NCBI RefSeq assembly: GCF_002304005.1
Contig: NZ_MRCQ01000006.1
Coordinates: 124,001-188,000 of the forward strand
Length of the DNA stretch: 64,000 nt
From: Flavobacterium sp. ACN6
Lineage (GTDB): Bacteria; Bacteroidota; Bacteroidia; Flavobacteriales; Flavobacteriaceae
Direction of reading: 5' to 3'
Shown: piece by piece, positions 26,988 to 35,810 of the stretch
Position numbering within the stretch: the first letter of the stretch is position 1
How the letters are laid out: each line of letters opens with the position of its first letter
Translations under genes and position numbers: made by a program
The notes under the pieces: generated by a model
The model's input: the letters and a program-made list of their open reading frames with translations, nothing else
What the model was told of the DNA's origin: nothing
The model's database searches: none

Positions 26988-28901
26988 ATGAGAGAACTTT
27001 TAACGATTTCTCTTGTGTTTGTTTTGTCTTTTAACAAAATAGCTGCACAAGAGTCAATTATTGAGCACAAGATTCAAAAAGGAGAAACTGCTTATTTTAT
27101 TGCCCAAAAGTATAAGGTTTCTATAGATGAGATTTACAAACTCAACCCCGAATCGCAAAACGGAATCAAGGATAATCAGATTATAAAGGTTCCAGTTCAC
27201 AACTCCCAAAAAAATGAAACGAAGCAAAAGACTCATGTTGTTGCACCCAAAGAAACACTTTTTGGCTTATCCAAACAATATCATATTTCTGTAGAAGCTA
27301 TTCAGAATGCCAATCAAGAAATTCTTGCCAGCGGACTTCAAATCGGTCAAGAATTAATAATTCCTCAAAATTCAGATCAATCAACTAAACAAGAAAATGC
27401 TGTTTCTTCTAAAGCAGTACATCAAGTTTTGGCTAAAGAATCTTTATTCAGTATTGCCAGAGAATATAATGTTTCGGTTCAGGATTTAGAAAATTTAAAC
27501 AAAGACATTCTTCAAAACGGATTACAGATTGGTCAGACGATTATTATTCCAAATAAAAGAAAAACCTTAGACGGAAGAGTGCGTGTTATCAATCACGAAA
27601 CTGTTTTTCATGTGGTTGAACCAAAAGAGACAAAGTTTTCTATTGCAAAGAAATACGGAATTTCGATTGACCAATTAGAATCTCAAAATCCTGAAATTGT
27701 AAACGGATTAATTGTTGGCAACAAATTAGCCATCAACATCAAAGAAATTAAACCTGCAAACGAAAGCGAAGAATTGATGCTGGCTTTAGCCGAAAAACAA
27801 GTTGTTGTTGAAAAAACAAAAGCCAAAACGGTTGAAATTGATGATTTGAAAGACCGTCTTGTTGTTCAAAAAGAAATGAATCAGAAAATTATAAAGATTA
27901 ATGATTTGAAAGTGAATCTGAATGATATGAATGGTTCCAAAGAAAATTCAGTTGAAAAACTGCGTTTGGTTTTAGAAGCCAATAAAAATGTTCAGGATAT
28001 TTTAATGGCCAAATTAGATTCGTTGGTAAACTCGATGAATAATGATTTGAAAGAATTAAAAAGAATGGATATTTTAAATGTTGATGAATCGAAAAGACTG
28101 GAAAAACAGTCATTTGACGGAATTAATAAAACAAATGAATTATCGTCTCAATTAAAGAAAGAACTGGCAGAAAACAGAAAAGCGTATGCGGGTTTAATGA
28201 ATAAAGTAGAGCGAATTGCAGTTGAGGAAAATCAAGAGTATAAGAAGAAAATCCGCGAAAGCGGAAAGAATAATAATTCCACTTCTTTGCAACAGCGTTT
28301 GTCATTAGAAGAAATCAAACGTTACAAAATAGAGCAGGAGCAGGGCGATGCGCAAAATCAACTTTTGATTGCAAAAATCGATTCGTTAGATACTCAAAAG
28401 AAGATCGAAGTAAAAAGGCATATCAGCAAAGCTTCTTATTATAGTATGGAAGCCAGAAAATTTGATGATAAACTGGCTTTGGTAAAATTGAAAAAGTATC
28501 AGGATGAAGCCGTTAAAAAACAGCAAAAAAATAATACAGCCGAAAGTTCCAAAACTATTTCATTGGAAGAAATGAAACAAGAGTTGAAAGACAATCCATT
28601 AAGACATGATAAAACAGTAAAAGTGGAAGTTTATGATAATCTTAAAGAAGTTTCCAATGGGTATTACTTAGTTTTGGGTATATTTACAGACGCAGTTGAG
28701 CGCGATAAGTTTATTATGAAACTCATTGATTCTGGCGATTTTAATGCTAGTTTCTTCTTTAATATTAACAGCCTCTCGTACTATGTTTACGGCGATAAAT
28801 TCGAAAACATGGAAGAAGTGCTTTATCAATGCAAGAAAAAAGAAGAAGATGAGTTATATAAAGAAATCATTATTGCCAAAGTAGAAATCGATCTGAGGTA
28901 A
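26988..28901 (+). CDS. Multi-LysM exported protein with SPOR-like C-terminus
   Basis: This 637-aa protein has a signal peptide (to about residue 20) and four LysM-type repeats: EHKIQKGETAYFIAQKYKVS, THVVAPKETLFGLSKQY, HQVLAKESLFSIAREYNVS and FHVVEPKETKFSIAKKYGIS, spanning about residues 25-255. A long coiled-coil follows (about 260-530), then a C-terminal SPOR-like region (GYYLVLGIFTDAVERDKFI). LysM and SPOR both bind peptidoglycan, so a wall-associated structural role is likely. It is followed 96 bp later by a second LysM protein of similar start. Confidence 0.85.
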   Translation: MRELLTISLVFVLSFNKIAAQESIIEHKIQKGETAYFIAQKYKVSIDEIYKLNPESQNGIKDNQIIKVPVHNSQKNETKQKTHVVAPKETLFGLSKQYHISVEAIQNANQEILASGLQIGQELIIPQNSDQSTKQENAVSSKAVHQVLAKESLFSIAREYNVSVQDLENLNKDILQNGLQIGQTIIIPNKRKTLDGRVRVINHETVFHVVEPKETKFSIAKKYGISIDQLESQNPEIVNGLIVGNKLAINIKEIKPANESEELMLALAEKQVVVEKTKAKTVEIDDLKDRLVVQKEMNQKIIKINDLKVNLNDMNGSKENSVEKLRLVLEANKNVQDILMAKLDSLVNSMNNDLKELKRMDILNVDESKRLEKQSFDGINKTNELSSQLKKELAENRKAYAGLMNKVERIAVEENQEYKKKIRESGKNNNSTSLQQRLSLEEIKRYKIEQEQGDAQNQLLIAKIDSLDTQKKIEVKRHISKASYYSMEARKFDDKLALVKLKKYQDEAVKKQQKNNTAESSKTISLEEMKQELKDNPLRHDKTVKVEVYDNLKEVSNGYYLVLGIFTDAVERDKFIMKLIDSGDFNASFFFNINSLSYYVYGDKFENMEEVLYQCKKKEEDELYKEIIIAKVEIDLR

Positions 28902-28997
28902 TTTTTGACAAAATGAAGAAACGGCGCGAATTTTGCTTTCAGGAAAATTTGTAACTTGCTTTTAGAATTAGAAATTAAATTGTTTTTAAGCCTTATT

Positions 28998-31061
28998 ATG
29001 AAATATTATTTAACATTATTGTCCTTCGTATTTTTTATCTCTACAAGTGCTTTTTCTCAGGAAAAGGTGGTCAAGTATAAGGTATCCAGCGGAGAAACTA
29101 TTAATCAGATTGCACAAAAATTTAAGGTAACACCTTTCGATATTTACCAGCTGAATCCAGATGCGAGAACAGGTTTGGTTCCGAATTCTGTATTATTGAT
29201 TCCAACTAAAAACGGTGATGCTAAAAAAGAAGTTTCTGAAACTAAAACTGCTGCCGTTTCTGGAAAAGAAATAATTCATGAAGTGCAGCCAAAAGAAACG
29301 TTTTACAGTATTGAGAAGAAATACGGAATTTCAGACGAAGCATTAAAAGCTGCAAATCCGTTTTTGGAAAAAAATGGAGTTCAGATTGGGCAAAAATTGG
29401 TGATTCCAGCAAAAGGAACTGTTCCAAAAGCCGCAACGAAACCTGCAAAAGAAAAAGGTTCTGAAAAATATGTGTATCATGATGTTCAAGCAAAAGAAAC
29501 TAAGTATTCGATTGCTAAACAATACAATACAACAGTTGAGGATTTAGAGAAAAGAAATCCTGAAATCGTTTCGAGTTTACCAGTTGGATACAGAGTAACG
29601 ATAAAAGGAACGGCTCCAAAAACTGAAACTTCAGCTTCTGCAGTTCCAGCAAAAACGGAAGAACCTAAAAAAGCTGCTGAATCTAAAAAAGCAGTTTCTT
29701 ACATGGAATATCAAGTAAAACCAAAAGAAACTTTTTATAGTTTAGGAAGAGTTTTTCATTTATCGCAAGAAGAATTAGTTGCGTTAAATCCGTCACTTTC
29801 TGAAGGAGTAAAAGAAGGAATGGTTTTAAAAGTTCCTGCAGGATATATTGCTCCAGCTCCAATTGTAGCAGCGCAGGTGCCGACTGAAAAAACGGCTGAG
29901 TCTTCAGTTAACAGTAATGGAGGCGGTATTAAGATTATTGATAAAGTAAAATCAACTGAAAATGATAATGTAGAAGTTGTTGAATTAACTAAAAAAAGAG
30001 GTGCGAATGAGCGTAAAAAAGTAGTTTTATTACTGCCTTTTAATTTGGCTAAAGTTCAAAGTGATACTTCTGGAACAGCTAACAGAATTAAAAGTGATAA
30101 GTTCTTAAACATGACTTTAGATTTTTATTCTGGTGCAATGATGGCAATTGACTCTGCAAAAACATTAAAACTGCCAATTGATGTTGCCATTTACGATTCG
30201 CAAGAAACTAAAACGACTTCCAATGTATCTAATTTAACGAATAAACTTCAGGATGCTGATGCTGTTATTGGACCGTTTTACCAAAATAATGCCGAATCAA
30301 CAGCTAATACACTTCGTTTATATAATGTGCCGGTTATTTCGCCATTGTCAAAAGACAGCGCAAATCCGATTGAGAATTTGTATCAATCAATACCTGCTGG
30401 TGATGTAATTAAAAATTCAATTTTTGATTATATGCGTTCTAAAAATGGAAATATTGTGGCAGTAGTTGACAAGAAAAAAGAGTCAATTATCAATTATATC
30501 AAACAAAATCAGAGAGGTGTTGCGTTTGCTTCTTTGACAGAAACTGGAGGTATAGACGTTGCTAATTTAAAAAGTCTGCTAATGCCAAACCGTATGAATT
30601 ATGTGGTTATGGAAACGGCTAATACTGCAATGATTAAAACGACTATTAAAGCCTTAATTGATTCTCAAAAGACATGTCAGGTTCAGTTAGTAATTTTAGA
30701 ACCAAACAGTACATTGGACACCGATGAAATTAGTTTCGATAATTTAGTAAAACTAAAATTAATGTATCCGTCTGTTACCCGCGAAAGTGACGAACAGAAC
30801 GTTTTAATTTTTGAAAAACAATACCGTCTGAAAAACAAAGTGAATCCAAATACATATGCAACCAGAGGATTTGACGTTACGTTTGATACGATGATGCGTT
30901 TGGTGCAGGGAAAAACATTTCAGGAAACAGCAGATTTAATGACTACGCAGCAAGTAGACAATAAATTTCAATATTATAGAAAAGAAGATGGCGGACACGC
31001 TAATAAAGGTGTTTACATCTTGTATTACGATAGTGACTTAACTTTAAAAGTAGCAAATTAA
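28998..31061 (+). CDS. LysM protein with periplasmic ligand-binding-like domain
   Basis: The start ATG at 28998 (MKYYLTLLSFVFFISTSAFS, signal peptide) is preferred over an in-frame codon at 28956. The 687-aa product has four LysM repeats (about residues 22-285; for example YKVSSGETINQIAQKFKV and EYQVKPKETFYSLGRVFHLS) with Lys/Ala-rich linkers. A C-terminal type I periplasmic-binding-protein-like domain follows (about 330-680; KKVVLLLPFNLAKVQSDTSG, AVIGPFYQNNAESTANTLRL). The layout resembles LpoA-like proteins that tie peptidoglycan synthesis to the outer membrane. The stop codon overlaps the ATG of the next gene. Confidence 0.85.
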   Translation: MKYYLTLLSFVFFISTSAFSQEKVVKYKVSSGETINQIAQKFKVTPFDIYQLNPDARTGLVPNSVLLIPTKNGDAKKEVSETKTAAVSGKEIIHEVQPKETFYSIEKKYGISDEALKAANPFLEKNGVQIGQKLVIPAKGTVPKAATKPAKEKGSEKYVYHDVQAKETKYSIAKQYNTTVEDLEKRNPEIVSSLPVGYRVTIKGTAPKTETSASAVPAKTEEPKKAAESKKAVSYMEYQVKPKETFYSLGRVFHLSQEELVALNPSLSEGVKEGMVLKVPAGYIAPAPIVAAQVPTEKTAESSVNSNGGGIKIIDKVKSTENDNVEVVELTKKRGANERKKVVLLLPFNLAKVQSDTSGTANRIKSDKFLNMTLDFYSGAMMAIDSAKTLKLPIDVAIYDSQETKTTSNVSNLTNKLQDADAVIGPFYQNNAESTANTLRLYNVPVISPLSKDSANPIENLYQSIPAGDVIKNSIFDYMRSKNGNIVAVVDKKKESIINYIKQNQRGVAFASLTETGGIDVANLKSLLMPNRMNYVVMETANTAMIKTTIKALIDSQKTCQVQLVILEPNSTLDTDEISFDNLVKLKLMYPSVTRESDEQNVLIFEKQYRLKNKVNPNTYATRGFDVTFDTMMRLVQGKTFQETADLMTTQQVDNKFQYYRKEDGGHANKGVYILYYDSDLTLKVAN

Positions 31062-31462
31062 TGACATCAAAAGTAACCTATTTAGGCGATTTAAGAACAA
31101 AATCAATTCATGTGCAGTCGGGAAGCGAAATTATTTCTGATGCACCATTAGATAATAACGGAAAAGGAGAGGCGTTCTCTCCAACAGATACAGTTGCAAA
31201 TGCTTTGGCAAGCTGCATGATGACAATTATGGGAATTAAAGCCCGTGATTTAGAAGTTGATTTTGTTGGCTCTACAGCCGAAGTAACAAAAATCATGAAT
31301 GCAGAGCCACGAAGAATCGGTACAATTGAAATTGTATTCGAAATGCAAGGTGTAGCAGACGAAAAAAACAAAACGATCTTAGAACGCGCAGCAATGACTT
31401 GTCCTGTATTTCTAAGTTTAAGCAGTGAAATTGAAAAGAAAATTACTTTTAACTGGAAGTAG
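31061..31462 (+). CDS. OsmC family peroxiredoxin-like protein
   Basis: This 133-aa cytoplasmic protein has the two conserved Cys of OsmC/Ohr proteins (ALASCMMTIMGIKARD and AAMTCPVFLSLSSEI), which form the thiol peroxidase centre for organic hydroperoxides. The length is normal. Its ATG overlaps the stop codon of the preceding LysM gene by one base (TAATG), so translation is coupled, and a terminator follows 20 bp after the stop. Confidence 0.9.
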   Translation: MTSKVTYLGDLRTKSIHVQSGSEIISDAPLDNNGKGEAFSPTDTVANALASCMMTIMGIKARDLEVDFVGSTAEVTKIMNAEPRRIGTIEIVFEMQGVADEKNKTILERAAMTCPVFLSLSSEIEKKITFNWK

Positions 31463-31482
31463 TTTTTCTAAACTCAGTATAT

Positions 31483-31512
31483 AAGCCATCGATTATTTTG
31501 ATGGCTTTTTTG
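31483..31512 (+). terminator. Rho-independent terminator of the LysM-OsmC operon
   Basis: Stem AAGCCATC / GATGGCTT with a 9-base loop is followed by a T-run. Confidence 0.85.
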
Positions 31513-31628
31513 TTTCTTTATGTATTGCGAAATTTAACTAAATGGCAGTTGTTAAATAGGTAAGAATATTCTTAATTATTAAATGTAATGCTTAACTTGC
31601 TCCAAGTTATATTCTTAATTGTTCAAAA

Positions 31629-32867
31629 ATGAAAAAGCTGGTAATATTTAGTGTACTTACTGTTTTATTGTTTACTTCTTGTCTTGGGCGCAAAAAAAAA
31701 TATTATGGCACTTCTAAGTCTCTTACTATTTCACAATACTATTCGAATGGGGATTATTATAATTCATTTCGCAGCGCAGTGGAGATTTTAAAAATAAAAT
31801 CCACAGTAGAAAATAAAAATGAAGCTCTTTCTGTTATAGAAGATTCCTATTTAAAATATTTGGATAATCAAGAAAAAAAGCTAGAGCTTAATTTAAGAAC
31901 ATTAAAGGAAGATATCAATTATGATCGTGTAAATTTAGAAACGGATAATGATACGAAACGTCTCTATAAAGATTGTGCCTTCCTCCAGGAAACTTATAAT
32001 TTATGGCGATCCAGTATTGAACTTATCGGTCCTCTTTATTATGGAGGAAGAGAACTTACTTTCCCTATAAAAAATTATTCAGAGATTGTTACAAAAGCGA
32101 GAGACAAGTATAGTGATTTTTTATTTAGAGCTGCTAAAAGCCATACAGAAGGTTTAGTAAATTCGTTATCTCATGATGATAAAAGCGCTTATAGGCAGGC
32201 TTATGATATTTATGTGAGGATGCAGGAATTTGATATTACTTATAAGAGGGCAGAAGTTACAGTACTCAAAGATGAAGCATTTAAAAAAGGACAAAGTTAT
32301 ATCTCTGTTACAATAAATAATTTGCCTAAAGAATATAAACGTACAGAAAAAGATCTTGTTAATAGTTTAGATTTGGGGAGATGGATTACAATAGGAAAAG
32401 ACGGCAGAGGGAAATACGATTTTAATTTTGCAATTACTATCGAGAAATCTGATATAAGTAAAGGAGATGTGCGAAGAACGGTTTTTGAAAAAGAAAAACG
32501 AATAATAGTTGAGAATAATCAAACAGACAGAGATCGAAGATCTGCCTCCTCAAGAGATAGATTTATTAAAAGCAGATTAGAGATTATCGACTTACATAAA
32601 GATATATTAATAAGAGGAACAATAAAAGCAATAAATAATTATACTAAAAAAATGAATACCAGCCTCCTTGAAGTTCCTTCTCAATTTGTCTATTCCTATG
32701 CACTTCAAGATGGAGACGTACTCGCAATTGATCCTGAATACCTGCCATTATTAGAAAATGCTCCTCTGGATGTCCCTAATGATTATGAAATGATTGAAAT
32801 GGGCTTGAGTAAATTTAAAAATGAAATAGTATCGACAATATTGAATGAGTTATATTATAGAAAATAA
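31629..32867 (+). CDS. Lipoprotein of unknown function, 412 aa
   Basis: A lipoprotein signal with Cys 18 (LLFTSCLGRKKKYYG) precedes a mostly helical, charged protein. Residues about 35-130 look like a TPR-like or coiled region (YYNSFRSAVEILKIKSTVEN), followed by mixed alpha/beta sequence. Basic residues after the Cys (RKKK) instead of acids argue for retention on the periplasmic face rather than surface export. No family is recognised. It is a single gene, with terminators before and after it. Confidence 0.7.
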   Translation: MKKLVIFSVLTVLLFTSCLGRKKKYYGTSKSLTISQYYSNGDYYNSFRSAVEILKIKSTVENKNEALSVIEDSYLKYLDNQEKKLELNLRTLKEDINYDRVNLETDNDTKRLYKDCAFLQETYNLWRSSIELIGPLYYGGRELTFPIKNYSEIVTKARDKYSDFLFRAAKSHTEGLVNSLSHDDKSAYRQAYDIYVRMQEFDITYKRAEVTVLKDEAFKKGQSYISVTINNLPKEYKRTEKDLVNSLDLGRWITIGKDGRGKYDFNFAITIEKSDISKGDVRRTVFEKEKRIIVENNQTDRDRRSASSRDRFIKSRLEIIDLHKDILIRGTIKAINNYTKKMNTSLLEVPSQFVYSYALQDGDVLAIDPEYLPLLENAPLDVPNDYEMIEMGLSKFKNEIVSTILNELYYRK

Positions 32868-32881
32868 AAAATAGAAAATAG

Positions 32882-32914
32882 AAAAGGGTATCTTATAATA
32901 AAAGATACCCTTTT
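32882..32914. terminator. Bidirectional terminator between convergent genes
   Basis: AAAAGGGTATCTT (32882-32894) and its complement (32902-32914) form a 13-bp perfect stem with a 7-base loop between the lipoprotein gene and the GH109 gene. Confidence 0.85.
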
Positions 32915-32941
32915 CTCATTAACTAACAACCAAAATATTTA

Positions 32942-34321
32942 TTATTCTGAAAATTCTAATTTTTTCAATTTATTCCATCCGCCTCGAGTGAAATCGGGTA
33001 TTTCAACAGGAGCAGAATTATTATCCAATGAAATTTCAGTTAATGGACCAAGACAAGACCATTCTGCTAAATCGTATACATCCATATCTAATGGAAGTCC
33101 TTTTTGTAAACAGTAAATTAATCTGTAGTCCATAATGAAATCCATTCCGCCGTGACCTCCAACTTTTTTAGCCTGTTCTTCAATGCCTTTAGCAATTGGA
33201 TGTTTGTATTTTTCCATCAGAGCTTTTTTAACATCAGCAGGAACAAATGAGTGTGCGCTTAATTTTTCATGATTTGGCTTAACGTCATCGCCTAATTCTT
33301 TTCCATCTAAAGCATAACCTTCTAACGGATATTTATTAGCAAAACCTTTTGTACCGCTTAATTGGTACATTCTGCTGTACGGACGAGGAGAAGTTACATC
33401 ATGCTGAATCTGAATTGTTTTTCCATTTTCCGTACGAATCATCGTCATGGTGTGATCTCCGTTTCTAAAATCTTTAATTTCTTTTCCAGATTTTTCTTTG
33501 ATATAAGCAGGATTTCCAACCGCTTTTGTATCCATAGAAACCAAGAAATTCATTTTGTCTCCACGGTGAATATTTAAAGCCTGACAAGCTGGCCCCATTC
33601 CGTGAGTGGCATAAACATCACCTCGATGTTTGATGTTATAGTCCATTCTCCAGTTGTTCCAATATTCTCCCCAGAATGGCTGTAAACCATGAATATAAGA
33701 ACCTTCAGCATGAAGAATTTCTCCAAATAAACCTTGCTGTGCCATGTTTAAAGTTGTCAATTCGAAGAAATCGTACACGCAATTTTCTAACTGCATACAG
33801 TGTTTACGAGTTTTTTCTGAAGTATCAATAAGCTCCCAAATTTCTTTCATAGTCAAAGCGCCTGGAACTTCAATAGCAACGTGTTTTCCGTCTTTCATTG
33901 CTTGAACCCCAATAACAGCGTGATGAAGCCAGTCTGTTGCTACGTAAACCAAATCTACATTTGGCAGTGCCGTAACTTTTCTCCAGACATTTTCGTCGCC
34001 ATAAAATTCCTGTGCTTTTGGAAAGCCGGCTTTCGTTAAAATTTCATTAGCTTTCGTTGTATTTTCTTGAGTCATATCGCATAATGCTACGATTTCTACA
34101 CCCGGAATATGCGTCATGCGTTCTACAGCTCCAGGACCACGCATTCCAAGGCCTATAAAAGCCACACGAACAGTTGGAATTGACGGCGCAGCTAAACGTA
34201 AAACATCTGTTTGACCTTTTGCGCGCGATGGAGTTTTTGTTTTTATCATTTGAGCCGTTGCAAATGTTCCCCACAACATAATGCAAACGGCCAAAATGAA
34301 TTTTAAATTACTGGTTTTCAT
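32942..34321 (-). CDS. GH109 family enzyme (NAD-dependent alpha-N-acetylgalactosaminidase type)
   Basis: This 459-aa Gfo/Idh/MocA-fold protein has an N-terminal NAD-binding Rossmann part (VAFIGLGMRGPGAVERM, then VALCDMTQE), the GH109-typical VPGALTMKEIWELID segment, the catalytic-region motif DVYATHGMGPACQALNIHRG, and the C-terminal GGHGGMDFIMDYRLIYCLQ and VYDLAEWSCLGPLTEIS. These align with characterised blood-group A-cleaving enzymes. The signal peptide (MKTSNLKFILAVCIMLWG...FATAQ) has no twin arginine, unusual for an exported protein that needs bound NAD. It is the last gene of the susC-susD-DUF3472-GH109 operon. Confidence 0.88.
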   Translation of the reverse strand: MKTSNLKFILAVCIMLWGTFATAQMIKTKTPSRAKGQTDVLRLAAPSIPTVRVAFIGLGMRGPGAVERMTHIPGVEIVALCDMTQENTTKANEILTKAGFPKAQEFYGDENVWRKVTALPNVDLVYVATDWLHHAVIGVQAMKDGKHVAIEVPGALTMKEIWELIDTSEKTRKHCMQLENCVYDFFELTTLNMAQQGLFGEILHAEGSYIHGLQPFWGEYWNNWRMDYNIKHRGDVYATHGMGPACQALNIHRGDKMNFLVSMDTKAVGNPAYIKEKSGKEIKDFRNGDHTMTMIRTENGKTIQIQHDVTSPRPYSRMYQLSGTKGFANKYPLEGYALDGKELGDDVKPNHEKLSAHSFVPADVKKALMEKYKHPIAKGIEEQAKKVGGHGGMDFIMDYRLIYCLQKGLPLDMDVYDLAEWSCLGPLTEISLDNNSAPVEIPDFTRGGWNKLKKLEFSE

Positions 34322-34396
34322 AATTAATTTGTTTTAAATGTTTTGATAATTTTTGATTATCGGAAATATTGAGATTTTTTTATTTTTAGAAATTGC

Positions 34397-35719
34397 TTAC
34401 GGTAAAGAATTAAAATTTATTTCAGGTTTTTTATTGGTCATCGGTCTTGTAAAGTTAGTTTTTGGTGTTGTATAATTATTAAAAAAGCCTCCATTTTTTA
34501 AATAGAAAGAATCGTTTTCTGTGCCTCCGGAAAAATCCATACGATACTCTTTTGCACCAGTATTGTCATTGGTAAATCGGGCAGTATTAATTTCTGTCCA
34601 ATTCCCTTTTTCATCGCAAATCCATTGATTATTGAATAAAACTTTACGGGAATAATCGCCTTGCTCTGGAATAAAATTTTCTAAAAAAGAGTGAAATCTT
34701 TTTAAATAAGTATTGGTTTTTGGACGGTTAAAACTTGCAATAAGCATCCATTTATTTGTTTCAGGGGCATAAAAATAAGCGGTATACGTTGTGGTATTGT
34801 CTCCGTTTGGAGATCCTTTGAGCAAGAATTTGTATGTTGTACCTGCTTTCCAATTATACTTCAGATAACTTTGTCCGCCAGAACCTTCATTTCCAAATTC
34901 ACCTGTATGAACATTTTCTCCTTTTTTAAGCATTTTGATCTTGTGTGATTCTGGAATACTCTGAGGATCATCCGTATTAAAAGGACTCCAAACTGAGAAT
35001 AAAATTCTTCTTTCGGTCGCTGCGTTTACCTGAATTCCGAAATATCCTTCACCAAAACCATTTGCCATAAAATAAGAGCCTATTTTATCTTCATTTTCAG
35101 GAACGGTAATTTCGTTATAAAACCATTCGGCATTTATGTTTTCTGGAACACCATAATTTAAGTGAACAGATGGACCGCGGCGTCCCCAGTGATAAAAATT
35201 TCCTTCATTATTTGGGACAAAAGAGATTTTTCCGTCGTAATCAACGCTGGAAATTTTTAATCTATTGATGGATGGAAAACGATCGCCACTTTTACTAATT
35301 CCTTTTATTTTCAGTGCTACATAGCCTTCCTGATTGATTTTCCAGTTTCCGACTAAAATCTCTTTTTTTGAAGTATTAAAAGTTACTTTTTTTACTTCAT
35401 TATAAATTGAAAATTCAAGCTCCGATTTCCCATAAACTTCAACAGATTCCTCAACAGAAATCTGGAAAGTTCCCGGTTTAAAAATTCTGAAATAAACCGT
35501 AAATGTTTCATCAGCATTTTTCCAATTCTCGATGCCATTATCAGTAATGGTATTGTTTTCTTCTAAATGTTTAGAACTGTATGCATTTCCTGCCAATGGT
35601 AAAGAAATCTCCGTTTTTGGGTTTTCTAGAACATTATTTTCTGTATTAATTTCATTGTGATCTGCACAGGAAAAAGATACAAGTGAAAAAGCTAAAATCA
35701 GGTTTAATAAATTTCTCAT
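34397..35719 (-). CDS. DUF5077/DUF3472 domain lipoprotein
   Basis: This 440-aa lipoprotein (SFSCADHNE, Cys near residue 18, acidic residues soon after, as in surface-exported lipoproteins) has DUF5077 at about residues 35-165 (ENNTITDNGIENWKNADETF) and DUF3472 at about 185-430 (AEWFYNEITVPENEDKIGSY, FANGFGEGYFGIQV-type strands). Such proteins occur in polysaccharide-utilisation loci and probably bind or process sugar chains; no activity is established to my knowledge. It is transcribed after susD (91-bp gap). Confidence 0.8.
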   Translation of the reverse strand: MRNLLNLILAFSLVSFSCADHNEINTENNVLENPKTEISLPLAGNAYSSKHLEENNTITDNGIENWKNADETFTVYFRIFKPGTFQISVEESVEVYGKSELEFSIYNEVKKVTFNTSKKEILVGNWKINQEGYVALKIKGISKSGDRFPSINRLKISSVDYDGKISFVPNNEGNFYHWGRRGPSVHLNYGVPENINAEWFYNEITVPENEDKIGSYFMANGFGEGYFGIQVNAATERRILFSVWSPFNTDDPQSIPESHKIKMLKKGENVHTGEFGNEGSGGQSYLKYNWKAGTTYKFLLKGSPNGDNTTTYTAYFYAPETNKWMLIASFNRPKTNTYLKRFHSFLENFIPEQGDYSRKVLFNNQWICDEKGNWTEINTARFTNDNTGAKEYRMDFSGGTENDSFYLKNGGFFNNYTTPKTNFTRPMTNKKPEINFNSLP

Positions 35720-35810
35720 TAGTAAGTATTGAATGATTAACTTTTTTAAAGCCTCTCTAATTTTTTACAACTAAAGAGGCTGTTAAAAACAATAAACAAC
35801 TCTAAAACGA

